Assembly: GCF_041431135.1 (NCBI RefSeq)
Contig: NZ_CP107799.1
Span: forward strand, 124,001 to 188,000
DNA: 64,000 nt
Source: Streptomyces sp. NBC_00554
GTDB lineage: Bacteria > Actinomycetota > Actinomycetes > Streptomycetales > Streptomycetaceae
Direction: 5' to 3'
Shown here: one piece after another, positions 1 through 9,712 of the stretch
Layout: every line of letters begins with the position of its first letter
Numbering within the stretch: the stretch's first letter is position 1
Notes under the pieces: model-generated
The model's database searches: none
What the model saw: only the letters and a program-made list of their open reading frames with translations
Told to the model about the DNA's origin: nothing
Program-made: the position numbers and the translations under genes

Positions 1-2412
1 TGCGACCAGCAGCAGGCCGCGGCCGCCCTCGTCGAAGGCCCGGGCCCGGCGTAGGTGGGGTGCCGTGCTGCTGGCGTCCGAGACCTCACAGATCAGTGTG
101 CGGTCGCGGATCAGCCGCAGCTGGATCGGTGGAGCCCCGTAGCGGATGGCGTTGGTGACCAGTTCGCTGACCACGAGTTCGGTGATGAACTCCATGTCGG
201 CGAGTCCCCAGGCGTCGAGCTGGCCGGTGGCGAGAGTCCGAGCATGCGCGACCTGGGCCGGGTCGGGCAGGATGTCCCAGGTGGAGACCTGATCCGGGGA
301 CAGAGCTCCGGTTCGCGCGAGGAGAAGGGCGACGTCGTCGGCCGGCCGGCCGACGAGCAAGGTATCGATCACGTTGTCGCAAGCGTCTTCCAGCGATGTC
401 GCCGACCCTCCCAACGCGCGGGTCAGCTCGGCGAGACCATGATCGATGTCGTGGTCGCGGGATTCGATCAGACCGTCGGTGAACAGGGCGAGGACGCTGC
501 CCGCGGCCAGGCGCAGCTCGGTGGTCTCGAACGGCAGGCCGCCGACACCGAGCGGGGGGCCGATGGGGCCGGTCACAAGTTCCGGGGCGCCGTCGGGAGT
601 GACGAGGACGGGCATGGGGTGACCGGCGGTGGCCAGAGTGCAACAGCAGGAGATGGGGTCGTAGACGGCGTACAGGCAGGTGGCCCCCAGGTCACCGCTC
701 GCAGCCGCGTCGTCTTCAACGATGCCTGGCTGCTCATCACTGATGAGATGAATGACCAGGTCGTCGAGGTGTGTGAGGAGCTCGTCGGGCGGCAGGTCGA
801 CGTCGGCCAAGGTGCGTACGGCAGTGCGCAGCCGCCCCATGTCGGCGGAGGCGTGAATGCCATGACCGACGACGTCCCCGACGACGAGGGCGACCCTGGC
901 GCCGGACAGCGGGATCACGTCGAACCAGTCGCCGCCCACTCCTGCCTGTGAGCCCGCCGGCAGATATCGGGACGCGATCTCCACTGCTGCCTGCGCGCGG
1001 AGTCGCTGTGGCAGCAGACTGCGCTGCAGGGTGAGCGCGGTGTCGCGCTCACGGGTGTAGCGCCGGGCGTTGTCAATCGCGACGGCCGCCTTGGCAGCCA
1101 GCTCCGCGGCGTAGGACAGTTCCGCCTCCTCGAATCGTCCGGTCGGACGGGAGCGCCAGAAGGTGACCACGCCCATCCGCATGCCCCGGCCCTGTAGCGG
1201 AGCCGCGATCAGGGAATGGATGCCGTGGTCCAGCATCCGCCTGCTCTGTTCCGGATCCTGAGACTGCCATGCCGCGGAAGCCCACAGATCGGGCACGATC
1301 GTCGCGAGCCCGCTGCCGAAGCTGCGGGCCTGCGGCGTGGACGGAGAGAACTTGATCAGTGCGCCCACCGGCTGGAGCGGAGGGGCCTTCGCGGTGCCTC
1401 CTACTGCGATCCGGCGCATTCTCACACCCTCGGCGGGCGGTTGCTCGCCGCCCTGCAAGGCGGACACGGCCAGGTCGACGGTGACGAAGTCGGCGAACCC
1501 GGGCACCACGACCTTCACCAACTCCTGCGCAATCCGCCCCACATCAAGGGTGGCGCCGACCGCGACGCTGGCGCCGTACAGCAGCTTCAGGCGTCTGTGC
1601 GCCACGTCTGTCAGCTTGCGGCTCTCCTCAAGCGAGTTCCCCATGGTGTTGAACGCGGCCTCAAGCTCGCCGATCTCGCCCGCACCCGTTTCGGCCATAC
1701 GCGCCGAGAGTTCACCGTCGGCGAGCCGGGCCGCAATGCCGGCTGCCCTACGGACCGGCCTGACGATCGCCCGTGTCAGATACCCCGTGTAAGCAGCGAC
1801 GAGGAGAAACGATCCCGCGAGCCCGGCCGTCGCCGCGGCGATCGACCACTGAACCCTGTCCTCGGCGATTTCCTCACGCGCCGCCAGGATGGAGCGCGCT
1901 TCCCTCTCGAAACGGTCGAACTCAGCCCGCAATCCGTCGACCCGGTCCGTACCTGCGGCCGTCGTCTTCAGGCTCCGCGTAGAAGGATCGCCCTGCTTTG
2001 CCGCCTCGACGAGTGGGACCGAATAGTCCCGGATGAAGGACTCTCCGTCACGGGTGATCTGCAGTGCCAGTTCCCGCAGCTCGGGTGGGTCGGTGACACG
2101 CACGAGCTTCTCTGCCTGCCCGGGAAAGTCGCGCCTGGCGGTTTCCCACGGCTCAAGGAAGCGGTCCTGCCGGGTGATGACGAATCCGCGCTGGCCCGTC
2201 TCGACGTCGAGGACGAGCTTCTCAAGGCCTGCAGCCTCGACGAGCGCCGTCCGGATGCTCTTCCTCGCGTCCGTCGACTCACGCATGTCTTCGATCGCCC
2301 ACAGCAGGACGCCGAAGGCGAGGCCGATCAGCAGCGCGAGCAGGGCGCTCGCGACCACCGTAAGGCGCGTCAGGCCCCATCCGACGCGCGGCTTCGATCG
2401 GGTTGCGGTCAT
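1..2412 (-). CDS. SpoIIE-family PP2C phosphatase with CHASE3-HAMP-GAF sensor and RsbW-like kinase domain (partial)
   Basis: Read on the minus strand from ATG at 2412, about 803 residues remain open to the window edge, so the C-terminal end is missing. N-terminal membrane segment at about residues 15-36, an extracellular CHASE3-like region with the typical QRGFVITR stretch, a second membrane segment at about 175-196, HAMP, a GAF-like domain, then a PP2C/SpoIIE domain with GGDWFDVIPL, VVGDVVGHG and LALFTDG. It ends in a histidine-kinase-type ATPase domain (VSELVTNAIRYG, then a G-box at the edge). Proteins of this type reverse or impose anti-sigma and anti-anti-sigma phosphorylation in actinomycetes in response to extracellular signals. 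No sigma-factor gene is visible beside it. Assignment is sure; the signal and partner are unknown. Confidence 0.9.
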   Translation of the reverse strand, partial: MTATRSKPRVGWGLTRLTVVASALLALLIGLAFGVLLWAIEDMRESTDARKSIRTALVEAAGLEKLVLDVETGQRGFVITRQDRFLEPWETARRDFPGQAEKLVRVTDPPELRELALQITRDGESFIRDYSVPLVEAAKQGDPSTRSLKTTAAGTDRVDGLRAEFDRFEREARSILAAREEIAEDRVQWSIAAATAGLAGSFLLVAAYTGYLTRAIVRPVRRAAGIAARLADGELSARMAETGAGEIGELEAAFNTMGNSLEESRKLTDVAHRRLKLLYGASVAVGATLDVGRIAQELVKVVVPGFADFVTVDLAVSALQGGEQPPAEGVRMRRIAVGGTAKAPPLQPVGALIKFSPSTPQARSFGSGLATIVPDLWASAAWQSQDPEQSRRMLDHGIHSLIAAPLQGRGMRMGVVTFWRSRPTGRFEEAELSYAAELAAKAAVAIDNARRYTRERDTALTLQRSLLPQRLRAQAAVEIASRYLPAGSQAGVGGDWFDVIPLSGARVALVVGDVVGHGIHASADMGRLRTAVRTLADVDLPPDELLTHLDDLVIHLISDEQPGIVEDDAAASGDLGATCLYAVYDPISCCCTLATAGHPMPVLVTPDGAPELVTGPIGPPLGVGGLPFETTELRLAAGSVLALFTDGLIESRDHDIDHGLAELTRALGGSATSLEDACDNVIDTLLVGRPADDVALLLARTGALSPDQVSTWDILPDPAQVAHARTLATGQLDAWGLADMEFITELVVSELVTNAIRYGAPPIQLRLIRDRTLICEVSDASSTAPHLRRARAFDEGGRGLLLVA

Positions 2413-2430
2413 GATCCGCCTGTCGACTAG

Positions 2431-2779
2431 CAGCGCTACGGTTTCCTCAGTCTAGGCCGGGTTTGTCCGCCTGCCCGAGTCGTAGAGGTTCGCGAAGCCC
2501 TCCCAGGTCCGTCGAGGCGGCCCGCACACTGAACGCCGCGGGTGTGATGGGCCGGGCCGGACACATTCGGTGACGACAGCGCCGCCACGTCGCTTCAGGC
2601 CCGGCGAAACGCCTCCTCGAAGCACCGCACGACCAGGCCTCGCTCCCATCCAGCGCTCCCCGGGCCGTCCGGGGACTGGGGCCAGGGCGCGCGCCCACCC
2701 CGGCTCACCTGGCACCCGCCGGCGGATCGGCACGGGCACCGGACGACACCCATTGAAGATCACAGCCATGGCACCTGAG
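2431..2779. other. Intergenic stretch with no gene seen
   Basis: Lies between the start of the SpoIIE phosphatase and the 3' end of a decayed TPR regulator. Open frames here have codon use and composition unlike real genes. It should hold the phosphatase promoter, but no convincing -10/-35 pair or operator could be picked out by eye. Confidence 0.4.
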
Positions 2780-3515
2780 TCACGTGATGACCGCGCTGCG
2801 TATGGCGGCCAGCGCGGTACGGGATTGAGCGGCCCAGCGGGTGGCGTGCCAATGCTCGGCGATGGCGACCGCCCGGGTGAAGTGCTCGGCGGCCCGCTCG
2901 TGGCGGCCCAGCAGGACAGCGAGTTCGCCGAGAGTGTGGGCGGCCGGCGGCACGACAACGGCGAGGTTGGCGATGCCGGCGGGCGGGGAGTCTCGGTAGG
3001 CCAGGAGGGACGCGTACAGAGCGTCCGCGGTCTCGCGGTCGTCCAGGGCGATGACGGCCTGGGCGCGGAAGGTGGAAAAGAGCGGGAACAGGAGCGGGTG
3101 GGAGAGCGGGACAGAATCCGCGAGGAGGGCTCGGGCCCCGTCGTGGCGACCCGCCGCCGCCAGCGCGGCGCCGAGAATGTCCACCGACATGGGGTGGCGG
3201 GCCTGCGACAACTGATCCGTATCCGGGGCGAGTTCGGCGAGACGGCCGCGGGTGGCCAGCACGCTGGCCCTGGACTGGAGTGTCATGCTGCCGACGTGCA
3301 GCGAAGCCTGGCGCCGCATGGTGTCGACGGCCTCGGCGTAGCGGCGCTCGGCGTCGTCGAGGCGGCCCTCCAGATGCGCGAACGACTCGGAACGATCCCT
3401 TGCCAACCTGCGCGAGCCCATCCCCATGGCACGTGGGGTCCCCGCTGATCACCTCGACGAGCGACGGATCCAGCAGCGCGAAGACGTACTCGTAGACGGC
3501 AGCGAGCCCATCCAC
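2780..3515 (-). pseudogene. Remnant of a TPR/ATP-binding transcriptional regulator, C-terminal part
   Basis: The minus strand gives a 3' segment (2780-3427) rich in TPR-like helices: GRLDDAERRYAEAVDTMRRQ, LGELAVLLGRHERAAEHF and a closing ALAAIR. This looks like the C-terminal repeat region of large AfsR/LuxR-type ATP-binding regulators. A short upstream piece in another frame (from 3515, AAVYEYVFALLDPSLVEVI) appears to be the preceding part of the same protein, so a frameshift near 3430 separates them. The NB-ARC/AAA domain and DNA-binding domain expected before it are absent. Judged a decayed fragment; it could be a short expressed TPR protein, but I see no good start site. Confidence 0.55.
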
Positions 3516-3559
3516 ACCGCTGGAGGTCGTCGGTCAGGCCCTCTTCCCGCAGAACCTCC

Positions 3560-3960
3560 GTCGATGCGGAAGCTCGATCCCGCCGACCATGTTCCGCACC
3601 GCCGCGGTGGCGATCAGGGTCCGGGCCACAAGGAGTTCGCCGCAGTGGTCCGAGCTGATCCTCCTCAAACCGAACCCGCTCCACCAGCCACGTCAGCTTC
3701 CTCGCGCCCTCAACATTCGCCGTCACCACCAGCAGCTTGCTTCCGGAGATGTCCGGGGCGGACGGGGCAGCGGTGCTGGGCGAGGTGGTGGAGCTCGACG
3801 CGACCGCCTCGGCCAGCGCCTCCGGCGTCACCGGCAACCGCGATCACGCCTCCCGCTCAGCGTCGAGCCGCACCGCCAACCCCGCGATCCGGGACTCGAG
3901 TTCCTCCACCCGCCCATGAGCCGCAGCTTGCCGTGCCTCCAAGCGATCCGAACACAGCCC
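3560..3960 (-). pseudogene. Unidentified decayed coding remnants
   Basis: Two stretches on the minus strand keep high G/C third positions. One reads as a charged, probably coiled-coil segment ending in a stop (RVEELESRIAGLAVRLDAEREA, about 3846-3950). The other starts near 3837 (PVTPEALAEAVAS ... LLVVTANVEGARKLTWLVERVRF) and loses the frame near 3640. They do not join into one protein and I recognise no family. The layout suggests leftovers of an older insertion or deletion. Confidence 0.3.
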
Positions 3961-4044
3961 CGATCAACAACCAGCCAACTCAGCATCTCTCTGCCGGTGA
4001 GTCTCACCCAGATTCCTACGCAGGGGTCTTGAATCCCACGCCTT

Positions 4045-4056
4045 GTTAACGTTAAC
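4045..4056. promoter_or_regulatory. Palindromic operator upstream of lacI
   Basis: GTTAACGTTAAC is a perfect 12-base palindrome, 63 bases before the GTG of the LacI gene. LacI/CytR-type repressors bind such CG-centred palindromes, so autoregulation is likely. A related site occurs at 5205-5216. Confidence 0.6.
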
Positions 4057-4118
4057 GTCCAGCGCAACATCCAAGAAACACAAGGGAGCGATCTTCAAGT
4101 GATGCCCAGTGATGCCCT

Positions 4119-5150
4119 GTGACGCCGTCCACTGACCGGGCCGGGCGCCCAGCGGTTCTCGGCGACGTGGCGCGGCTGGCGAAGGTGTCGGTGATGACCG
4201 TGTCGCGGGTGCTCAACGAGAACCCCGGGGTCAAGGCCAGCACGCGGGCGCGAGTACTGGCGGCGGTGACGGAGCTGGGGTACCGGCCCAACAGCGCGGC
4301 GCGGACACTGGTGACCGGCAGGTCGCGGGTGCTTGGAGTGGTCGCGTTCGACACGAGGCTGTACGGTCCCGCGAGCACGCTGTTCGGTATCGAGCAGGCA
4401 GCCCGCGACGCCGGGTACACCGTGCGGGTTACCACGCTGGAGTCCGCAGGTCAGCACTCGGGCGAAGAGGTGATGCGCAGCCTGATGTCGGAGTCGCTGG
4501 CCGGGGTCATCCTGGCCGCGCCGCACGACTGGGCGGCGGACGCGCTGCGGCATCTGACCAAAGAGACGCCCGTGGTCGTGGTGGATGTGGACATCGAGCA
4601 GGAGTCCGCCCCCGTGGTGGGCATCGCGCAGTACGCGGGGGCCCGGAAGGCCACGGAGCATCTGCTGTCCCTCGGCCACCAGACCGTCTGGCATGTCGCG
4701 GGACCGGTGGACTGGCCGTCGGCGCAGGTCCGCGAGACCGCCTGGCGGACGGCGCTCACCGAGGCGGGACGCAAGGCGCCGCCTCCGCTGCGCGGCGACT
4801 GGACGGCTCAGTCGGGTTATGAACAGGGCCGGCGGCTGGTCCGGCGCAAGAACGTCACCGCGATCTTCGCGGCAAATGACCAGATGGCGCTCGGCGTGCT
4901 CCTCGCGCTGCGCGAGGCGGGCCTGGACGTACCGGGTGATGTGAGCCTGGTGGGCTTCGACGACATCCCGGAGGCCGCGTTTTTCTGGCCGCCGTTGACG
5001 ACGGTGCGGCAGGACTTCGACGAGGCGGGTCGGCTCGCCCTCGACCTGCTGGTGGAGCAGATAGAGGGCACGGCGGAGCGGGACGGACTGACCGTGGTCG
5101 AGCCCGAGTTGATCGTACGCAGCAGCACGGGCCCGGCGGCCCGGGACTGA
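4119..5150 (+). CDS. LacI-family transcriptional regulator
   Basis: 343 residues, normal for the family. The N-terminal LacI helix-turn-helix is at about residues 13-35 (LGDVARLAKVSVMTVSRVLN) with the hinge-helix region following (YRPNSAARTLVTGRS). The rest is a periplasmic-binding-like effector domain (FGIEQAARDAGY, FAANDQMALGVLLALREAG, VSLVGFDDIPEA). GTG start chosen because an in-frame stop lies three codons upstream. It is followed by a beta-galactosidase and a sugar ABC importer on the same strand, so it is the likely repressor of that locus, with a galactoside or other sugar as inducer (inference). Palindromes at 4045 and 5205 are its probable binding sites. Confidence 0.92.
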   Translation: MTPSTDRAGRPAVLGDVARLAKVSVMTVSRVLNENPGVKASTRARVLAAVTELGYRPNSAARTLVTGRSRVLGVVAFDTRLYGPASTLFGIEQAARDAGYTVRVTTLESAGQHSGEEVMRSLMSESLAGVILAAPHDWAADALRHLTKETPVVVVDVDIEQESAPVVGIAQYAGARKATEHLLSLGHQTVWHVAGPVDWPSAQVRETAWRTALTEAGRKAPPPLRGDWTAQSGYEQGRRLVRRKNVTAIFAANDQMALGVLLALREAGLDVPGDVSLVGFDDIPEAAFFWPPLTTVRQDFDEAGRLALDLLVEQIEGTAERDGLTVVEPELIVRSSTGPAARD

Positions 5151-5168
5151 CACGGGGGAACCGATCTC

Positions 5169-7322
5169 ATGAACACGTCGCAGCAGCCGCACCAGGCCAA
5201 GATTGTTAACGCTACCAATCCTCCCGGCAGGATCCTCTTCGGAGCCGCCTATTACGCGGAGTACCAGCCCTACGAACGGCTCACCACCGACCTCGACCTG
5301 ATGGCACAGGCCGGATTCTCACTCATCCGCGTCGGCGAGTCCGTGTGGTCGACCTGGGAGCCCGAGGAAGGCCGCTTCGACCTCGACTGGCTCCAGCCGG
5401 TCCTCGACGAGGCCCACGCCCGGGACATCTCGGTCATCATCGGCACACCGACCTACGCCGTCCCGCCGTGGCTGCGCCACAAGTACCCGGAGACGGCGGC
5501 GCATTGGAAGTCCGGCGAGCCCGTCCCGTACGGCGGCCGACAGGACGCGGACTTCACGCACCCCGCCTTCCGGCACCTGGCCGAGCGGCTCGTCCGGAAG
5601 ATCGTCGCGCGCTACGCCGACCACCCTGCGGTCATCGGCTGGCAGGTCGACAACGAACCCGGTATCCACCTGCTGCACAATCCCGCCGTGTTCCAGGGCT
5701 TCGTCGATCATCTCCGTACGACCTACGGAGACGTCGAGACCCTCAACGACCGCTGGGGGCTCACCTACTGGTCCCACCGCATAGCCGACTGGTCCCAGCT
5801 GTGGACACCGGACGGCAACAGCACCCCGTCCTACGACCTGGCATGGCGCCGCTACCAGGCCCGGCTGACCACCGACTTCATCGGCTGGCAGGCCGATATC
5901 GTGCGTGAGCTCGCGGCCCCCGGCCAGTTCGTCACGACGTGCATTGACATGGGTCGCAGCGCCCTCGACGAAGTCGCGCTCGGGCAGCGGCTGGACGTCA
6001 CCGCCACCAACATCTACTTCCCGATGCAGGACGGCATGCGGCACCCTGCCCCCACCGACCCGCCCGCGGCGGGCCGCCCGTGGTGGCTGCCCTGGTCCGG
6101 CGCCTGGGCGCTGTACCTCAAGTCCGACCTGTCGTACGGGATACGCCGCGAGCCCTTCCTCGTCACCGAGACGCACGCCCAGTCGATCGGCGAGTCGCAC
6201 GTCAACTACCCGGCCTACGACGGCCAGTGGCGCCAGGCCGTGTGGGCGATGGTGGCCCGGGGCGCCGCGGCAGTGGAGTACTGGCACTGGCACTCCCTGC
6301 ACTTCGGCCATGAGACGTACTGGGGCGGAGTCCTCGGGCACAGCCTGGAACCGGGCCGCTGCTACGAGGAGCTGAGCCGCACCGGCGCCGAACTACACCA
6401 GGCCGGGGACGTGCTCGCGGGCCTGGAGCCCGACGCCGATGTCGCGATCCTGTACTCGCTGGAGAGCAAGTGGGCGCTGGAGTTCCAGCCGCCCATCGCG
6501 ACAAGGAACGGCGGGGACCCGGACCCCGGGACCTACGACCGTGTCGTCTCCGCCCTCCACCAGGGCCTGTTCCACGCCGGCCTCCAGGCCGCCGTACTGA
6601 GCCCGGAACAGCTCGGGACGGACCCGGCGGCGCTCGCCGCCCGCTGGCCGGTGCTGGTGGTGCCCGCGCTGTATGTGGCAAGCGACGAACTTCTGGAGCT
6701 GCTGGAGCAGTACGCGCACCACGGCGGCCACCTCCTCCTGACCTTCCGTTCCGGGTATGCGGACCATGACGCCAGGCCGCGCCCCCGGGTCATGCCCGGA
6801 GTCCTGCGCGAGGCCGTCGGGGCGCACTACCTGGAGTACACCAACCTCGCCGAACCGGTGCCCGTAAGGGGGTTCGACGGCCACGCGACGGCCTGGGCGG
6901 ACGCCCTCGTACCGGACACCGCCACGCCCCTGGCCTGGTACGAACACCCGCATGCGGGCCGCTGGCCCGCCGTCGTGACGAACGAGCACGGAGCCGGCCG
7001 GGTCACCTATCTCGGCACGCTGCCCGACGCCGCCATGGCGCGGGGGCTGGCCCGCTGGGTGGCGGAGACGACGCTGCCCGAGGACCCGTGGGACGCCACG
7101 CCCGGCTCGGTCACCGTCACCGGAGCGCGCGCGGCCGACGGACGGCGGCTGCGGTTCGTCAGCAACTGGTCATGGGAGAAGGCGCCCGTGCGCGTGCCCG
7201 TGGCCGCCATGGATCTGCTGTCCGGCGAGACGCTCGACGCCGGATCGGAGTTTTCACTCGGCCCCTGGGATGTCCGGGTGCTCATCGAGCGGGACACCGA
7301 ACGACAGGAGGAGAGACGATGA
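5169..7322 (+). CDS. GH42 family beta-galactosidase
   Basis: 717 residues. Hydrolyses terminal beta-galactosides, probably in the cytoplasm since no signal peptide is seen. The TIM-barrel starts with FGAAYYAEYQPYERLTTDLD. The acid/base glutamate is E163 in QVDNEPG and the nucleophile E334 in VTETHAQ, both placed as in GH42. A beta-galactosidase trimerisation-like domain and a small C-terminal beta domain follow (ending WDVRVLIE). ATG at 5169 is supported by GGGGGAA eight bases upstream. The first 20 residues are not family sequence and contain the operator. The stop overlaps the next gene's ATG (ATGA), so it is co-transcribed with the importer. GH42 enzymes also act on plant galactooligosaccharides, so the natural substrate is open. 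Confidence 0.93.
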   Translation: MNTSQQPHQAKIVNATNPPGRILFGAAYYAEYQPYERLTTDLDLMAQAGFSLIRVGESVWSTWEPEEGRFDLDWLQPVLDEAHARDISVIIGTPTYAVPPWLRHKYPETAAHWKSGEPVPYGGRQDADFTHPAFRHLAERLVRKIVARYADHPAVIGWQVDNEPGIHLLHNPAVFQGFVDHLRTTYGDVETLNDRWGLTYWSHRIADWSQLWTPDGNSTPSYDLAWRRYQARLTTDFIGWQADIVRELAAPGQFVTTCIDMGRSALDEVALGQRLDVTATNIYFPMQDGMRHPAPTDPPAAGRPWWLPWSGAWALYLKSDLSYGIRREPFLVTETHAQSIGESHVNYPAYDGQWRQAVWAMVARGAAAVEYWHWHSLHFGHETYWGGVLGHSLEPGRCYEELSRTGAELHQAGDVLAGLEPDADVAILYSLESKWALEFQPPIATRNGGDPDPGTYDRVVSALHQGLFHAGLQAAVLSPEQLGTDPAALAARWPVLVVPALYVASDELLELLEQYAHHGGHLLLTFRSGYADHDARPRPRVMPGVLREAVGAHYLEYTNLAEPVPVRGFDGHATAWADALVPDTATPLAWYEHPHAGRWPAVVTNEHGAGRVTYLGTLPDAAMARGLARWVAETTLPEDPWDATPGSVTVTGARAADGRRLRFVSNWSWEKAPVRVPVAAMDLLSGETLDAGSEFSLGPWDVRVLIERDTERQEERR
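5202..5219. promoter_or_regulatory. Putative LacI operator inside the 5' end of the beta-galactosidase gene
   Basis: ATTGTTAACGCTACCAAT has matching outer arms (ATTG/CAAT) and shares GTTAACG with the upstream operator. It overlaps codons 12-17 of the GH42 gene, where repressor binding would block elongation or an upstream promoter. Confidence 0.45.
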
Positions 7323-8683
7323 GGTCTCCGACAACGGGCCGGCGTTCGCGCCTGCTCACCGTGGCCGCGGGCGGGCTCGCCCTGCTGGTGCTGACGGCTT
7401 GCTCCGGGGGTACGTCCGGAGCGGACGCGGGCGGCGGCACCAAGCCCGTCGACATGGCCGCCGAGCTGAAGAAGCCGGCCACCATCGAGTTCTGGAGCTG
7501 GGTGGACGGCATCGAGGACGAGGCCAAGCTCTTCGAGAAGAAGTACCCGAACATAAAGGTCAAGGTCGTCAACGCCGGGCAGCCCGCCGCCGAGTACCCC
7601 AAGCTCCGTACCGCCCTGAAGGCGGGCAGCGGCGCCCCCGACGTCGTACAGCTCGAAGCACACGAGGTCTCCTCCTTCACCATCACCAAGAGCCTGCTCG
7701 ACCTGGCGCCGTACGGGGCCGACAAGATCAAGAGCAAGTTCCAGCCGTGGGCCTGGGGTCAGGTCTCGCAGGGCTCCTCCGTCTACGCCATCCCGCAGGA
7801 CACCGGTCCGATGGGCATGCTGTATCGCAAGGACATATTCGACAAGTACGACATCAAGGTCCCCACGTCCTGGGCGGAGTTCGCGGCCGCAGCCGAGAAG
7901 CTCCACAAGGCCGACCCGAAGGCGTATCTGACCAACGCGTCCCCGAGCAACGGCGCGGTCTTCACCGGTCTGCTCTGGCAGGCGGGATCACGGCCGTTCA
8001 CGAGCAGCTCGGCCACGAGCCTCAACGTGAACATCGCCGACGCGCCCGCCAAGAAGGTGACCGACTACTGGAGCGGCCTGGTGAAGTCGGGCGCCGTCTC
8101 GACCGACCCGGACTTCACCGACCAGTGGTACCGCGGCCTGGCGAGCGGCAAGTACGCCACCTGGCTCACCGCCGCCTGGGGCCCGATGTTCCTCCAGGGA
8201 ACCGCGAAGGGGACGTCGGGCAAGTGGCGCGTCGCCCCGCTCCCCCAGTGGAGCGCGGGAGAGTCGGCTTCCGGGAACACCGGCGGCTCCACGAGCGCCG
8301 TCGTCCGCAGCAGCAAGCACCCAGCCGCCGCGGCCGCATTCGCCCAGTTCCTGAACACCGACCCCGCGTCGACGAAGATGCTGGCCTCCAAGCAGTCCCT
8401 CTTCCCCGCCACGACGGCGCTGCTCAACGACAAGACGTTCCTGGACACGTCGCTGCCGTTCTTCGGCGGCCAGAAGGTGAACCAGGTCTTCTCCGACATC
8501 TCCAAGACGGTCAAGACGGACTTCACCTGGAGTCCCGTCCAGGACTACGTCTTCAGCGACTTCAACGACACCGTCGGCAAGGCGATGACCCGCAAGCAGG
8601 ACCTCACCGCCGCTCTCACCCAGTGGCAGGACTCGGTCACCGCATACGCCAAGAAGCAGGGCTTCACCGTCGGCGGCAGCTGA
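7319..8683 (+). CDS. Sugar ABC transporter solute-binding lipoprotein
   Basis: 454 residues. Signal peptide with hydrophobic core VAAGGLALLVL and lipobox LTAC near residues 25-28, so a membrane-anchored extracellular lipoprotein. The body is family-1 extracellular sugar-binding type (ATIEFWSWVDGIEDEAKLFE, YRKDIFDKYDIKVPTSWAEF, QDTGPMGMLY). ATG at 7319 overlaps the beta-galactosidase stop and has AGGAGGAGAG just upstream. It delivers an oligosaccharide or galactoside to the two permeases that follow. No ATPase gene is present; such systems in streptomycetes usually share the MsiK ATPase encoded elsewhere (established knowledge applied here). Confidence 0.93.
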   Translation: MRSPTTGRRSRLLTVAAGGLALLVLTACSGGTSGADAGGGTKPVDMAAELKKPATIEFWSWVDGIEDEAKLFEKKYPNIKVKVVNAGQPAAEYPKLRTALKAGSGAPDVVQLEAHEVSSFTITKSLLDLAPYGADKIKSKFQPWAWGQVSQGSSVYAIPQDTGPMGMLYRKDIFDKYDIKVPTSWAEFAAAAEKLHKADPKAYLTNASPSNGAVFTGLLWQAGSRPFTSSSATSLNVNIADAPAKKVTDYWSGLVKSGAVSTDPDFTDQWYRGLASGKYATWLTAAWGPMFLQGTAKGTSGKWRVAPLPQWSAGESASGNTGGSTSAVVRSSKHPAAAAAFAQFLNTDPASTKMLASKQSLFPATTALLNDKTFLDTSLPFFGGQKVNQVFSDISKTVKTDFTWSPVQDYVFSDFNDTVGKAMTRKQDLTAALTQWQDSVTAYAKKQGFTVGGS

Positions 8684-8758
8684 CCGGAGGACACCCAGCC
8701 CCCGCGGACACCGGCACGGTCACCACCGGCGTCCGCGGGGGCGGAGGGAAGGTACGAC

Positions 8759-9712
8759 ATGAGCCAGACCACCCCGTCGGCAGCCGCGCACCCCGTCCCG
8801 CCGCCCGCCGGCCGAGCACCCCGCCGCGCATGGCGACGATCCACCCGCGAGGCGCTGGGCGCGTATGCGTTCGTCGCCCCCTTCATGATCCTGTTCGTCG
8901 CCCTGCTCGTGATCCCCCTCGGCTACGCCGGCTACCTCAGCCTCTTCCGCGAGCAGTTGGTCGGCGGCAACGTCTTCGCCGGGCTCGCCAACTACCGTCA
9001 GGCTCTGGACGATCCGCTGTTCCGCGACGGCGTGCTGCGGATGGCGCGGTTCCTGGTCGTCCAGGTGCCCGTCATGCTGGGCGCCGCGCTCTTCTTCGCC
9101 CTCGTTCTGGACAGCGGCCGACTGCGCTTCGCGCGCCTCATCCGGCTCGGCATCTTCATTCCGTACGCGATCCCCAGCGTCATCGCCGCCCTCATGTGGG
9201 GCTACCTGTACGGCCCGGACTTCGGCCCCTTCGCCCAACTGGCCCGGGGTGTCGGCCTGGACGCCCCCGGATTCCTCACGCCGGACTGGATTCTGGCCTC
9301 CCTCGGCAACATCGTGACCTGGGAGTTCATCGGCTACAACATGATCATTCTGTTCGCCGCGCTCCAGTCGGTCCCGGCCACTCTGTACGAGGCGGCCGCC
9401 GTGGACGGCGCCGGCGCCTGGCGCGTCGCGTGGCACATCAAGATCCCCGCGATCCGGCAGGCGCTGCTGCTCTGCGTGATCTTCTCGGTGATCGGCACCT
9501 TCCAGCTGTTCAACGAGCCCAAGCTGCTGTCCACGATCGCGCCGGACGCCATCAGCACCTCGTACACCCCGAACATGTACGCCTACACGCTCGTGTTCAC
9601 CAACCAGGAAGTGAACTACTCCTCGGCCGTGTCCTTCCTGCTCGGCGCGGTGATCGTGGTCGTCTCCTACGCCGTCCAGCTCGCGTCCCATCGGAGGATC
9701 CGCCGGTCATGA
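8759..9712 (+). CDS. Sugar ABC transporter permease, MalF type
   Basis: 317 residues with six predicted membrane helices after a short cytoplasmic N-terminus. The inner-membrane component EAA loop is visible (LYEAAAVDGAGAWRVAWHIKIP), which contacts the ATPase. A 75-base gap separates it from the binding-protein gene; GGAGGGAAGG lies just before the ATG. Partner of the next permease. Confidence 0.93.
   Translation: MSQTTPSAAAHPVPPPAGRAPRRAWRRSTREALGAYAFVAPFMILFVALLVIPLGYAGYLSLFREQLVGGNVFAGLANYRQALDDPLFRDGVLRMARFLVVQVPVMLGAALFFALVLDSGRLRFARLIRLGIFIPYAIPSVIAALMWGYLYGPDFGPFAQLARGVGLDAPGFLTPDWILASLGNIVTWEFIGYNMIILFAALQSVPATLYEAAAVDGAGAWRVAWHIKIPAIRQALLLCVIFSVIGTFQLFNEPKLLSTIAPDAISTSYTPNMYAYTLVFTNQEVNYSSAVSFLLGAVIVVVSYAVQLASHRRIRRS

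Noticed and set aside
55..2430. Long plus-strand open frames opposite the SpoIIE phosphatase
   Set aside because: Composition is repetitive Gly/Val/Asp with no domain; the minus strand has a complete set of phosphatase and kinase motifs.
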